DNA of 64,000 nt. Origin: Pseudorhodoferax sp047601025 (lineage in GTDB: Bacteria > Pseudomonadota > Gammaproteobacteria > Burkholderiales > Burkholderiaceae_C). The stretch lies in contig NZ_JASGJZ010000001.1 of NCBI RefSeq assembly GCF_047601025.1, positions 2,108,001-2,172,000 on the forward strand, given 5' to 3'. The translations under genes and the position numbers were made by a program. Below, piece after piece: positions 8,575-17,261 of the stretch. The notes beneath the pieces are model-generated. The model was not told the DNA's origin, searched no databases, and worked only from the letters and a program-made list of their open reading frames with translations. Position 1 is the first letter of the stretch; every line of letters starts with the position of its first letter.

Positions 8575-10119
8575 CTACCAGGCGACGGCGTGCGCCTGGC
8601 GCCGCAGGTCGGCCACGGCCTCCAGCCCGCCCAGCGGATTGGCGCGCACGGCCTTGATCGAGCCGAAGTACTGGTCCTGCAGCGCGTCCTCGACCACGGA
8701 CAGGCCGCGGGCCCGCAGCGCCGCGGCGACGGTGGCGTCCATGCCGGGCTCCAGCAGCACCTCGCCGGCGCTGTTCAGGCTCCAGCGCGGCCGCCCGGCG
8801 AGCTCGCCCAGCGTGGCGTCGGTTTCCAGCGCGCCGGCGGCGAACTGCAGGCCGGCCGTGGTCTGGCCGATGCCGCCGGGCGAGATCGCGGCCAGCTCGG
8901 GGCGGTTGCCCCGCACCACGATCCAGGGCGACAGCGTGTGGGCCGGCCGGGCCATCGGGTGCACGCTGTTCGGCAGGCCCGGCTCGGCGCGGAACTCGGC
9001 CATGCGGTTGTTCAGCAGCACGCCGGTGCCGGGGTCCGCGGCGCCGCTGCCCAGCGGCTGGAACACGCTTTGCAGCAGGGCCACGGCGTTGCCGTCCACG
9101 TCCATGGCGACGAAGCCGGTGGCATCGGCCGGGGCCGCGTGCGTGGCCACCGGATCGCTCGGGCCGGGGCCGATGCGGCGCTCGCCGAGCTCGAAATCGC
9201 CCGGCAGCAGCCGCCGGCGCGCCGGGTCGCCGATGCGGGCGCGGTAGCGCTGCAGCACCGCGACGGCGCGCAGCACGTCGTCGGCGGGGCCCGGCGCGTC
9301 GCCGCCGCCGCTGGCGGCGGTGCGCAGGTTGAGCTGGCGCAGCAGCAGCACGCCCAGCGAGTTCGGCGGCGCCACGTGCACCTGGCGGCCGGCGTAGTGC
9401 GTGCTCCAGCTCTCGTACCAGTCGGCCTGCGCGCGCGCCAGGTCGTCCTGGCCCAGCCAGCCGCCGTGCTCGGCGCAGAAGGCGGCCAGGCTGCGCGCGA
9501 CCCAGCCGCTGTAGAAGCCGGACTCGCCCTGGCGCGCGATGGCCTGCAGCACCTCTGCCAGCTGGGGCTGGCGCATCGGCTGGCCGGCGGTCAGCGGCTG
9601 GCCGTTGCGGTGGAAGCAGTCGGTGAAGCCGGGCTGGGCGCGCAGGGCAGCGTCGGCTCCGGCTAGGCTGCCGGCCAGTTCCTCGGCCGTGCCGACACCG
9701 GTGGTGGCGGCGGCGATCGACGGCGCCAGCAGCTGGGCCCAGGACAGGCGGCCGAAGCGCTCGTGCGCGCGGGCCCACAGGCGGACCAGCGTGGGTGTCA
9801 CGGCCGCGCGCACGCCCAGGCGCGGCATCTCGCCCACGCCGAGTTCTTCCACCGGCGTCGCGGCCGGCGCGCGGCCCGTGCCGTTGAGCACCTGCACCTG
9901 GTGCGAGGCGGCGTCGTAGACCAGCAGCAGGCCGCAGCCGCCCAGCGAACCGGCGTGCGGCAACGTCACTGTCAACATTGCCGACGCGGCGACCATGGCA
10001 TCGACCAGCGAGCCGCCCTGCTCGACGACGCGCTGCGCCGTCAGCGTGGCCAGGTGGTGTCCGCTGGCGATCGCCGTGAGGCGGCCGTACTGGCTCTTGG
10101 GGCGGGCCGGGCGTGCCAT
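8575..10119 (-). CDS. Gamma-glutamyltransferase (GGT) family protein
   Basis: Ntn-hydrolase fold protein of 514 aa. Fold marks are the N-terminal GGCGLLLVYD (around 60-69), the central TGFVAMDVDGNAVALLQS (around 334-351) and GTGVLLNNRMAEF (364-376). Active GGTs self-cleave before a Thr that is usually the first residue of a TTH or TTG motif. Here the gap-free alignment to the D-x-DGNAV anchor puts Ala333 at that position and Thr334 next to it, so autocleavage may use a shifted residue or be lost. There is no obvious signal peptide (start MARPARPKSQ), unlike periplasmic GGT. It is divergent from the peptidase gene across about 200 bases. Confidence 0.8.
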   Translation of the reverse strand: MARPARPKSQYGRLTAIASGHHLATLTAQRVVEQGGSLVDAMVAASAMLTVTLPHAGSLGGCGLLLVYDAASHQVQVLNGTGRAPAATPVEELGVGEMPRLGVRAAVTPTLVRLWARAHERFGRLSWAQLLAPSIAAATTGVGTAEELAGSLAGADAALRAQPGFTDCFHRNGQPLTAGQPMRQPQLAEVLQAIARQGESGFYSGWVARSLAAFCAEHGGWLGQDDLARAQADWYESWSTHYAGRQVHVAPPNSLGVLLLRQLNLRTAASGGGDAPGPADDVLRAVAVLQRYRARIGDPARRRLLPGDFELGERRIGPGPSDPVATHAAPADATGFVAMDVDGNAVALLQSVFQPLGSGAADPGTGVLLNNRMAEFRAEPGLPNSVHPMARPAHTLSPWIVVRGNRPELAAISPGGIGQTTAGLQFAAGALETDATLGELAGRPRWSLNSAGEVLLEPGMDATVAAALRARGLSVVEDALQDQYFGSIKAVRANPLGGLEAVADLRRQAHAVAW

Positions 10120-10315
10120 GTCAATGGCCTCCCGGCCGGCCGGGGCGAAAGGGGGTGGATGCGCGTGCAGCAGGCAATGTCATGGCGGGTCCTTTGACGC
10201 GTTGCGGAGGCCTTGGTTCACGGCCGCCGGGGCTTGCGCGGCGCTGCTGCAACCTGCGTGCCAGGCGGCCGCGCAGCGCCCGTACACTGGCCGCGTGTGC
10301 AATCCCGTTCGCGTG

Positions 10316-11365
10316 ATGCGCCGCGCCGCCGCCGCGGTGCTGCTGCTGGCCCTGGCAGGCTGCGCCGACCTGTCGTACTACCTGCAGTCGGCGCGCGGCC
10401 ACCTGGCGCTGATGCAGGCGGCCCGGCCGGTGCAGGACTGGATCGACGATCCGTCCACGCCGCAGGACCTGCGCCGCCAGCTGCTGCTGGCGCAGCGCAT
10501 GCGGGTGTTCGCGGTGCAGCGGCTGCATCTGCCCGACAACGCGAGCTACCACCGCTACGCCGACCTGCACCGGCGCGCCGCCGTCTGGAACACCGTGGCG
10601 GCCCCGCCGTACTCGCTGGAGCTGAAGACTTGGTGCTTCCCGTTCGCCGGCTGCATCGGCTATCGCGGCTACTACGACGAGGCCGACGCCCAGGCGCTGG
10701 CGGCGCAGCTGCGCGGCGAGGGGCTGGAGGCCGCCGTGTACGGCGTGCCCGCCTATTCCACGCTGGGCTGGATGAACTGGCTCGGCGGCGATCCGCTGCT
10801 CAACACCTTCATCCGCCAGCCGGAAGGGGAGCTGGCCCGCATGCTGTTCCACGAACTGGCGCACCAGGTGGTCTACGTGCAGGACGACACGCGCTTCAAC
10901 GAGTCCTACGCCACGGCCGTGGAGCGCCTGGGCGCCCAGGCCTGGCTGCGCGACGAGGCGGGCGAGGCCGCCCGCGCCGAATACGCGCGCTTCGACGCCC
11001 GGCGCCGCGAACTGCGCATGCTGATGCTGGACACGCGGCGCGAACTCGAGGCCGTCTATGCCGATGCCGCGAACCCCGTGCCGATGGCCGAGCGCAAGGC
11101 CCAGGCCCTGCAGCGCTTCCATGCGGCCTACGCGGTGCTCAAGCGCGAGCGCTGGCACGGCGACGCTGGCTACGACGCCTACATCGCGCGTGCCAACAAC
11201 GCCATCTTCGGCGTGCAGGCCGCCTACGACGGCTGGGTGCCCGCCTTCGAGGCGCTGTTCGAACGGGAAGGCCGCGACTGGGCGCGCTTCCACGCCGCCG
11301 TGGCGGCGCTGGCGGCCCGGCCCCGGGCCGAGCGCGACGCCGCGCTGGCCCGTCTGGGCGGCTGA
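10316..11365 (+). CDS. Predicted zinc aminopeptidase lipoprotein (COG4324-like)
   Basis: Lipoprotein of 349 aa. The start at ATG 10316 gives a short signal with lipobox LALAGC (Cys16), so the mature protein is probably attached to a membrane. The metalloprotease signature HELAH is at residues 179-183, with the likely third zinc ligand Glu197 in FNESYA. The N-terminal part (QLLLAQRMRVFAVQRLHLP) matches the predicted aminopeptidase family. A TACACT -10-like element lies at 10283-10288. The substrate is unknown; a role in periplasmic peptide turnover is inferred from the motif. Confidence 0.85.
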   Translation: MRRAAAAVLLLALAGCADLSYYLQSARGHLALMQAARPVQDWIDDPSTPQDLRRQLLLAQRMRVFAVQRLHLPDNASYHRYADLHRRAAVWNTVAAPPYSLELKTWCFPFAGCIGYRGYYDEADAQALAAQLRGEGLEAAVYGVPAYSTLGWMNWLGGDPLLNTFIRQPEGELARMLFHELAHQVVYVQDDTRFNESYATAVERLGAQAWLRDEAGEAARAEYARFDARRRELRMLMLDTRRELEAVYADAANPVPMAERKAQALQRFHAAYAVLKRERWHGDAGYDAYIARANNAIFGVQAAYDGWVPAFEALFEREGRDWARFHAAVAALAARPRAERDAALARLGG

Positions 11366-11372
11366 GCGGGGG

Positions 11373-11630
11373 TCAGTCGTCCAGCGCGGCGACGGCGTCG
11401 AGGTACTGCTGCATCGCATCTTCGGCCGACATGCCCCGCAGCTTGTTCCAGGCGTCCCACTTGGCCCGGCCCACCATGTCGGAGAAGCCCGGCTTGGGCA
11501 CTGCGTTGTCGCCGGTGCTGGCCTGCTTGTACAGGCCGTACAGCCGCAGCAGCGTGGCGTTGTCGGGGCGCTGGCTGCGCTGCTGCACCTGGATGACGGC
11601 GGCCTGGAAAGCGGTCTGCAGTTGGGACAT
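11373..11630 (-). CDS. Acyl-CoA-binding protein
   Basis: Small cytosolic protein of 85 aa with the four-helix acyl-CoA-binding fold. Hallmarks are LLRLYGLYKQAS (around 27-38), the Lys/Trp motif AKWDAWN (around 56-62) and GMSAEDAMQQYLDAV near the end. It buffers and carries long-chain acyl-CoA esters. It is common in eukaryotes and in a limited set of bacteria that includes Burkholderiales. It converges with the peptidase gene and is followed upstream by the hemerythrin gene on the same strand. Confidence 0.9.
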   Translation of the reverse strand: MSQLQTAFQAAVIQVQQRSQRPDNATLLRLYGLYKQASTGDNAVPKPGFSDMVGRAKWDAWNKLRGMSAEDAMQQYLDAVAALDD

Positions 11631-11687
11631 GGCGTTCTCCTCGGAAGAGTGGCAGGGGGTGCGCGCCGCGGCCCGGCCCGCCGGGCA

Positions 11688-12137
11688 TCAGGCATGCACG
11701 CGCTGGGTCGTGAATTCTGCCTCGTACTCTTTGGCCAATGCCTTCTTCTGCGCCGCGCTGAGCACCTTGCCGCCAAGCTGGAAGAACTTCTGCTCTTCCT
11801 CGTCCAGGTGGTGGTTCAGCTTGCGCTGCAGCGCGCGGGCCTTGGCGAGCCAGGTCGGCGAGGACATGTCCAACTCGGCCAGCTCCTCGACCATCTCGTC
11901 CATTTCGTGGTGCTCGGCGATGCCGTGCCGCGCGGTGTCGACGGCCGCGTCGTGTCCCATCAGCGGCATGTAGAAGCAGCGCTCCTCGGCCGTCTCGTGC
12001 GCGGCCAGTTCCTGGCACAGGTCGCGGAACAGGCGCTGGCGCTCGGGCGTGTCGCCGCTGGTGGCAGTCAGCTGGTCGGCCAGCGCGCGCTGCAGGGTGT
12101 GGCTGATGCGCAGGGCTTCGAAAATGTTCAGGTTCAT
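11688..12137 (-). CDS. Hemerythrin HHE domain protein
   Basis: Cytoplasmic all-alpha protein of 149 aa with a di-iron hemerythrin-type bundle. Candidate ligands are the His of RISHTLQ, HETAEER, HHEMDEM and the double His with acidic residues in LNHHLDEEEQKFF. Such proteins sense or buffer oxygen, nitric oxide or iron. ATG 12137 is preceded by CGGAG on the coding strand. It lies in a same-strand run with the TPR and TetR genes but 104 bases downstream of the TPR gene, so cotranscription is possible but unproven. Confidence 0.87.
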   Translation of the reverse strand: MNLNIFEALRISHTLQRALADQLTATSGDTPERQRLFRDLCQELAAHETAEERCFYMPLMGHDAAVDTARHGIAEHHEMDEMVEELAELDMSSPTWLAKARALQRKLNHHLDEEEQKFFQLGGKVLSAAQKKALAKEYEAEFTTQRVHA

Positions 12138-12241
12138 CGTCGGTGCTCCGGAGGGAAGATGCGTCGCCGCATCGTCGGCCGGGATCCGTGGCGGCGCCAG
12201 CGCCGGGCGGCCGTTCCGCCTGTAGGACCAGCGCCCGGTGC

Positions 12242-13015
12242 TCAGTCGGCCAGTTCGGCCTGCGCCAGGTCCACGGCCAGCCGCTCGGCCGCGTCGATCG
12301 GCTCGGCCACCGCCGCGCGTTCGTACAGGCGGTTCGCCTCGTCGATCGCGCGCTCGCCCTCCAGCATCAGCAGCGCGTGGGCGTGTTCCACCATGCCGAT
12401 GACCGAGTCCGGGTGCAGCCGCAGCCCCTGCTGGAACATGCGCAGGCCCACGTCCTTCTTGGCGCCGTAGGTCATGCTGCCGATCAGCACGCCCACCTTG
12501 TCGATGACTTCGGCGTGGAAGGCGCCGAGCGCGATGTGCGCATCGGCATGCCGGGGCGCCAGCGCGATGACCTTCTCCAGCGCCTGCTTGACCTTGTTGC
12601 CCAGGCCCTGCGCCAGCGCTTTTGCGAGGCTGATGCCCTGGCTGTAGCGGCCCAGCGCGTAGGCGTGCCAGAACCAGGCGTTGGGCGCGTCCGGGTGCTG
12701 GGCGATCTGCTGCTCGGCGCGCGTGGCGACCTCGCGGAACAGTTCCAGCCGCCGCTTCTCGCTCGGCTCCAGGTAGGTCGCGTAGATCGCCGTGGCCTTG
12801 TTGGCCACCGTGGTGCCGGCCGCGCCGGCGGCCAGGCCCGCCCGGCACGCGCGCTCGAACTCGCCGTTGTGGAACAGCACCCAGGCCTGCAGCACCGCGG
12901 CATCGTCCGGCACGGGCTCCACGTCGCCCGCATGCAGGCGCGGCCACAGCTGCAGCACCTGCGCGGCATCGAGGTGGAACACGCCGGCGTGCGGAAACGG
13001 ACTCCAGTCGCTCAT
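12242..13015 (-). CDS. TPR-repeat protein
   Basis: Protein of 257 aa built from helical repeats. Recognisable TPR-like units include NAWFWHAYALGRYSQG, HADAHIALGAFHAEVIDK and DSVIGMVEHAHALLML, and the whole resembles bacterial relatives of the RMD-type TPR family. No signal peptide or membrane segment is seen. ATG 13015 has a GAGGAG ribosome-binding site. It starts 34 bases after the stop of the TetR regulator, so the two are probably one transcription unit. Function unknown; protein-protein interaction is expected from the fold. Confidence 0.75.
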   Translation of the reverse strand: MSDWSPFPHAGVFHLDAAQVLQLWPRLHAGDVEPVPDDAAVLQAWVLFHNGEFERACRAGLAAGAAGTTVANKATAIYATYLEPSEKRRLELFREVATRAEQQIAQHPDAPNAWFWHAYALGRYSQGISLAKALAQGLGNKVKQALEKVIALAPRHADAHIALGAFHAEVIDKVGVLIGSMTYGAKKDVGLRMFQQGLRLHPDSVIGMVEHAHALLMLEGERAIDEANRLYERAAVAEPIDAAERLAVDLAQAELAD

Positions 13016-13049
13016 CGTGGTCTCCTCGGGTTGGCGGCTTGACCGGAGT

Positions 13050-13724
13050 CTAGGTGGTTTGTATTTCCGCGGGTTTCGCGTACGCGGCCGCCAGCGCCAG
13101 CAGGTGGCTGCGCTGCGCCGGCACCAGGTAGGGCGCCAGCAGCACCAGCACGTGGCTCGCCCCGCGCAGCAGGGCCGACTGCGCCGCCGCGGGCTCCAGC
13201 GCGTCGCGCGGCGCGCGCGCATATTCGAAGCTGAGCCAGTAGCTCAGCACCACCACCATGCTGGTCGCCGTGGCGCCGGCCTCGCGCGGGTCGATGTGCA
13301 GCGCGCCGCTGGCCTGCATGCCGGCCAGCATGCCGCGCACCGCCAGCAGCTTGCCGTCCAGCACCTGCTGCACCTGCTGCTCCAGCCGGCGGTGGTTGCT
13401 CAGCAGGTCGTTCAGGTCGCGGTAGAGGAAGCGGTATTCCCAGATGCGCTCGAACAGCGAGTGCAGGAAGAACCAGGCGTCCTCCACGTCGCGCACGTCG
13501 TGGCCGGCGCCCAGCAGTTCCTGCATGGCCTGGGCGTAGCGGTCGAACAGCGCGCCCAGCAGCGCGTCCTTGGCCGGGTAGTGGTAGTACAGGTTGCCGG
13601 GGCTGATGCCGAGTTCGGCCGCGATCAGCGTGGTCGACACGTTGGGCGCGCCGAACCGGTTGAACAGCGCGAGCGTGACTTCCAGGATGCGTTCGGCCGT
13701 GCGGCGCGGCGCTTTCTTCGCCAT
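13050..13724 (-). CDS. TetR/AcrR family transcriptional regulator
   Basis: DNA-binding repressor-type protein of 224 aa. The N-terminal helix-turn-helix is clear: ERILEVTLALFNRFG, then TTLIAAELGISPGNLYYHYPAKDALL (residues 31-56). The ligand-binding half contains REAGATATSMVVVLSYWLSFEYA. The start MAKKAPRRT gives the usual short basic arm. It is followed by the TPR gene and preceded by a phasin gene transcribed the same way. The natural target is not visible; autoregulation and control of the TPR gene are the simplest guesses. Confidence 0.88.
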   Translation of the reverse strand: MAKKAPRRTAERILEVTLALFNRFGAPNVSTTLIAAELGISPGNLYYHYPAKDALLGALFDRYAQAMQELLGAGHDVRDVEDAWFFLHSLFERIWEYRFLYRDLNDLLSNHRRLEQQVQQVLDGKLLAVRGMLAGMQASGALHIDPREAGATATSMVVVLSYWLSFEYARAPRDALEPAAAQSALLRGASHVLVLLAPYLVPAQRSHLLALAAAYAKPAEIQTT

Positions 13725-13800
13725 GGCTTGTCTCCGTGGCGTTCCAGCATGCCGCAGTGTCCGGGGCGTGGCGGTCAGGTCTTTCCCGGTGGCGGCGTCG

Positions 13801-14319
13801 TCATGGCGACTTCGGCGCGCTGCGCTTGCGGGCGGTGCGCCGGGCCGGCGCCGGCTGCGGGGCCGCGGCGCTGGCGGCATGCCCGGCCGCCGGCGGCTTG
13901 CGCGGGGCCGGGCGGCGGGCGGCGCGCTCCAGCGCCTCGATGCGCGCCGCCAGGCGCTCCAGGTCCTCGACGTTCGGCACGCCGAGCTTGCGCAGGGCCT
14001 TGGACACGCGTTCCTCGAAGATACCTTCCAGCCGGTCCCACTGCCCGGCCGCGCGGACGCCCAGGGCGCTGGCCACGCTGCTCATGCGCTCGCCGGCCTC
14101 GCCCAGGCGCTCTTCCGCGGCGGCCTGCGTGCGGCGCTGCATGTCGGCGCCCTCCTTGGCCAGCGCCTCGAACATCCGGCTGCCCTCGGCCTGGGCCTTG
14201 GCCAGCGCGCCCAGGCCGGCCAGCCAGACCTGCTGCGCCGAGGCCCGCACCGATTCGCCGAAATGCGCGGCCGTGGCGTCGTCGCCGGACGGGTCGAAGG
14301 AATGGGGCTTCCTGGCCAT
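13801..14319 (-). CDS. Phasin family / polyhydroxyalkanoate granule-associated protein (PhaF/PhaI-like)
   Basis: Protein of 172 aa. Residues 15-110 form an amphipathic Ala/Glu-rich helix typical of phasins (SAQQVWLAGLGALAKAQAEG, then coiled heptads). The last 45 residues are Ala/Pro/Lys/Arg-rich (PAPARRTARKRSAPKSP), like the histone-like DNA-binding tail of PhaF. It probably coats polyhydroxyalkanoate granules and may tether them to the nucleoid. The motif GVPNVEDLERLAARIEALE matches the family's conserved oligomerisation segment. It is divergent from rfbB across about 90 bases. Confidence 0.82.
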   Translation of the reverse strand: MARKPHSFDPSGDDATAAHFGESVRASAQQVWLAGLGALAKAQAEGSRMFEALAKEGADMQRRTQAAAEERLGEAGERMSSVASALGVRAAGQWDRLEGIFEERVSKALRKLGVPNVEDLERLAARIEALERAARRPAPRKPPAAGHAASAAAPQPAPARRTARKRSAPKSP

Positions 14320-14410
14320 GGCGTTTCCCGAGAGCTGTCGAAGGGGCGAATGTAAGGGCAGCGCCCGGCGACGATAATTGCCGGTTCGTTTGTAGAAGGA
14401 TGAGCAACCC

Positions 14411-15481
14411 ATGATCCTGGTCACCGGCGGCGCCGGCTTCATCGGCACCAACTTCGTCCTGGACTGGATCGCCGCCACCGGCGAGCCGGTCGTCAACCTG
14501 GACAAGCTGACCTACGCCGGCAATCTGGAAAACCTGGCCAGCCTCGAAGGCGACGCGCGCCACGTCTTCGTGCAGGGCGACATCGGCGACGGCGCGCTGG
14601 TGGCGCGGCTGCTGGCCGAGCACCAGGTGCGGGCGGTGGTGAACTTCGCGGCCGAATCGCACGTGGACCGCTCCATCCACGGCCCGGCCGCCTTCATCGA
14701 GACCAACGTGGTCGGCACCTTCGGCCTGCTGGAGGCCGTGCGCGTCTACTGGGGCGCGCTGCCGGAGCCCCGGCGCGGCGCCTTCCGCTTCCTGCACGTC
14801 TCCACCGACGAGGTCTACGGCTCGCTCGCGCCGCAGGCACCCGCCTTCACCGAACAGCACCGCTACGAGCCCAACAGCCCCTATTCCGCCAGCAAGGCCG
14901 CCAGCGACCACCTGGTGCGCGCCTACCACCACACCTACGGCCTGCCGGTGCTGACGACGAATTGCAGCAACAATTACGGCCCGTTCCATTTCCCCGAGAA
15001 GCTGATCCCGCTGATGATCGTCAATGCGCTGGCGGGCAAGGACCTGCCGGTCTACGGCGACGGCCAGCAGGTGCGCGACTGGCTCTACGTCGGCGACCAC
15101 TGCAGCGCGATCCGGCGCGTGCTGGACGCCGGGCGCATCGGCGAGACCTACAACGTCGGCGGCTGGAACGAGAAGCCCAACCTGGAGATCGTGCGCACCG
15201 TCTGCGCGCTGCTGGATGAACGGCGCCCGCGTGCCGACGGCAAGTCCTACGCCACGCAGATCGCCTTCGTCACCGACCGGCCCGGGCACGACCGCCGCTA
15301 CGCCATCGATGCGCGCAAGATCGAGCGCGAGCTCGGCTGGAAGCCGGCCGAGACCTTCGAGACCGGCATCCGCAAGACCGTGGACTGGTACCTCGCGCAT
15401 CCGGAATGGGTGGCGCGGGTGCAGAGCGGCGCGTACCGCGAGTGGGTGTCGAGGCACTACGGCGAGCGCGCGCAAGCATGA
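14411..15481 (+). CDS. rfbB: dTDP-glucose 4,6-dehydratase
   Basis: Second step of dTDP-L-rhamnose synthesis: dTDP-glucose to dTDP-4-keto-6-deoxyglucose, NAD-dependent. It has 356 aa. The Rossmann motif GGAGFIGTNFV is at the N-terminus, HVSTDEVYGS carries the catalytic Thr/Asp/Glu, and YSASKAASDH the Tyr/Lys pair. The stop overlaps the rfbD start (ATGA), the first of three such couplings in rfbBDAC. GC content is high here, like the core genome. A GATAAT-like -10 lies at 14373-14378. Confidence 0.97.
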   Translation: MILVTGGAGFIGTNFVLDWIAATGEPVVNLDKLTYAGNLENLASLEGDARHVFVQGDIGDGALVARLLAEHQVRAVVNFAAESHVDRSIHGPAAFIETNVVGTFGLLEAVRVYWGALPEPRRGAFRFLHVSTDEVYGSLAPQAPAFTEQHRYEPNSPYSASKAASDHLVRAYHHTYGLPVLTTNCSNNYGPFHFPEKLIPLMIVNALAGKDLPVYGDGQQVRDWLYVGDHCSAIRRVLDAGRIGETYNVGGWNEKPNLEIVRTVCALLDERRPRADGKSYATQIAFVTDRPGHDRRYAIDARKIERELGWKPAETFETGIRKTVDWYLAHPEWVARVQSGAYREWVSRHYGERAQA

Positions 15482-16374
15482 GGATCCTGCTGCTGGGGTG
15501 CAATGGCCAGGTCGGCTGGGAACTGCAGCGCAGCCTGGCGCCGCTGGGCGAACTGGTGGCGCTGGATCGCCGCGCGGCCGACTTTACCCAGCCGGAGGCC
15601 TTGGCCGCGACGGTGCGGCAGGTGGCGCCCACGGTCATCGTGAATGCCGCCGCCCACACCGCCGTGGACCAGGCCGAGCGCGAGCCGGAACTGGCCGATG
15701 CGCTGAACGCGCAGGCCGTGGGCGTGCTGGCGCGCGAGGCTCAGGCGCTGGGCGCGTGGATGGTCCACTACTCGACCGACTACGTGTTCGACGGCAGCGG
15801 CACCGCGCCGTGGACCGAGGACAGCCCGACCGGGCCGCTTTCCGTGTACGGCCGCACCAAGCTCGCCGGCGAGCGCCTGCTGCAGCAGCACTGCAGCCGG
15901 CACCTGGTCTTTCGCACCAGCTGGGTCTATGCGGCGCGGGGCGGCAACTTCGCCAAGACCATGCTGCGGCTGGCCGCGGAACGCGAGCGGCTGACGGTCG
16001 TCGACGACCAGTTCGGCGCGCCGACCGGCGCCGAACTGCTGGCCGACGTGACCGCGCTGGCCCTGCGGCAGGCGTGCGCGCGTGGTGGCGACGGCCTGGC
16101 CGGGATCTACCACCTCGCCGCGGCCGGCGAGACCTCCTGGCACGGCTATGCGCGCTTCGTGATCGACTTCGCGCAGCAGCGCGGCGTGGCGCTCAAGGCC
16201 GTGGGCGAGGCCGTGCAGCCGGTGCCGTCCAGCGCCTTCAAGGCCGCCGCGCCGCGGCCTGCCAACAGCCGGCTGGACACGCGCAAGCTGCGCGCCGCGT
16301 TCGGCCTGGAACTTCCCGCCTGGCAGTGCGGCGTGGCCCGCATGCTGACCGAAACCCTGGAACGCACCGCATGA
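15478..16374 (+). CDS. rfbD: dTDP-4-dehydrorhamnose reductase
   Basis: Last step of dTDP-L-rhamnose synthesis (NADPH reduction of the 4-keto group), 298 aa. N-terminal nucleotide-binding motif LLLGCNGQVGWEL, then the catalytic region YSTDYVFDGSG and YGRTKLAGE (Tyr-x-x-x-Lys). ATG 15478 overlaps the rfbB stop; the frame opens further upstream but only inside rfbB. High GC like rfbB. Confidence 0.97.
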   Translation: MRILLLGCNGQVGWELQRSLAPLGELVALDRRAADFTQPEALAATVRQVAPTVIVNAAAHTAVDQAEREPELADALNAQAVGVLAREAQALGAWMVHYSTDYVFDGSGTAPWTEDSPTGPLSVYGRTKLAGERLLQQHCSRHLVFRTSWVYAARGGNFAKTMLRLAAERERLTVVDDQFGAPTGAELLADVTALALRQACARGGDGLAGIYHLAAAGETSWHGYARFVIDFAQQRGVALKAVGEAVQPVPSSAFKAAAPRPANSRLDTRKLRAAFGLELPAWQCGVARMLTETLERTA

Positions 16375-17261
16375 CGACGAAACGCAAGGGCATCATCCTG
16401 GCCGGCGGCTCCGGCACCCGCCTGCACCCGGCCACGCTGGCGATCAGCAAGCAGCTGCTGCCGGTCTACGACAAGCCGATGATCTACTACCCGCTCAGCA
16501 CGCTGATGTTGGCGGGCATCCGCGAGATCCTGATCATCAGCACGCCGCAGGACACGCCGCGGTTCGAGCAGTTGCTGGGCGATGGGAGCCAGTGGGGAAT
16601 CCACTTGCAGTACGCCGTGCAGCCCAGCCCCGACGGGTTGGCTCAGGCATTCTTGATCGGAGAGAAGTTTCTGAAGGGAGCGCCAAGTGCGCTGGTGTTA
16701 GGGGACAACATTTTCTATGGGCACGATTTGGCAGTGCTATTGAAAAGTGCCGACGCGCAGCAGGCCGGCGCGACGGTATTCGCCTACCACGTTCACGACC
16801 CCGAGCGGTACGGCGTCGTCGCGTTCGACTCCCAGGGCAAGGCCAGCAGCATTGAGGAGAAGCCGGCCCTGCCCAAAAGTAGCTATGCCGTGACCGGGTT
16901 GTATTTTTATGACGAACAGGTGGTCGAAGTTGCAAAGGGTGTCAAGCCAAGCGCGCGAGGTGAGCTTGAAATCACAGCAGTCAACCATGCGTACCTCGAA
17001 GAAGGCTTGCTAGATGTACGGCGAATGCCGCGTGGTTACGCTTGGTTGGACACCGGGACGCATGAAAGTCTATTGGATGCAGGTCAATTCATCGCAACGC
17101 TTGAGAACCGGCAAGGGTTGAAGATCGCCTGTCTGGAGGAAATTGCATGGCGATGCGGATGGATTAATGATGCAGAAATGGGTCGTCAAGGTGAACTGCT
17201 AAAAAAAAACACCTATGGTCAATATCTGTTGCGTCTTGTGAAAGAAGGAAGAGCTCCATGA
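16371..17261 (+). CDS. rfbA: Glucose-1-phosphate thymidylyltransferase
   Basis: First step of dTDP-L-rhamnose synthesis, forming dTDP-glucose, 296 aa. The signature GGSGTRLHPAT near residue 13 binds dTTP, QPSPDGLAQAFLIGE is the sugar-nucleotide site, and GDNIFYGHDL carries the metal Asp. ATG 16371 overlaps the rfbD stop. Composition changes inside the gene: the first 250 bases are core-like GC-rich with strict third-position G/C, while after about 16620 A/T-ending codons become frequent (for example the nine-A run at 17201-17209). This looks like a recombination joint at the edge of the variable polysaccharide region. Confidence 0.97.
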   Translation: MTTKRKGIILAGGSGTRLHPATLAISKQLLPVYDKPMIYYPLSTLMLAGIREILIISTPQDTPRFEQLLGDGSQWGIHLQYAVQPSPDGLAQAFLIGEKFLKGAPSALVLGDNIFYGHDLAVLLKSADAQQAGATVFAYHVHDPERYGVVAFDSQGKASSIEEKPALPKSSYAVTGLYFYDEQVVEVAKGVKPSARGELEITAVNHAYLEEGLLDVRRMPRGYAWLDTGTHESLLDAGQFIATLENRQGLKIACLEEIAWRCGWINDAEMGRQGELLKKNTYGQYLLRLVKEGRAP

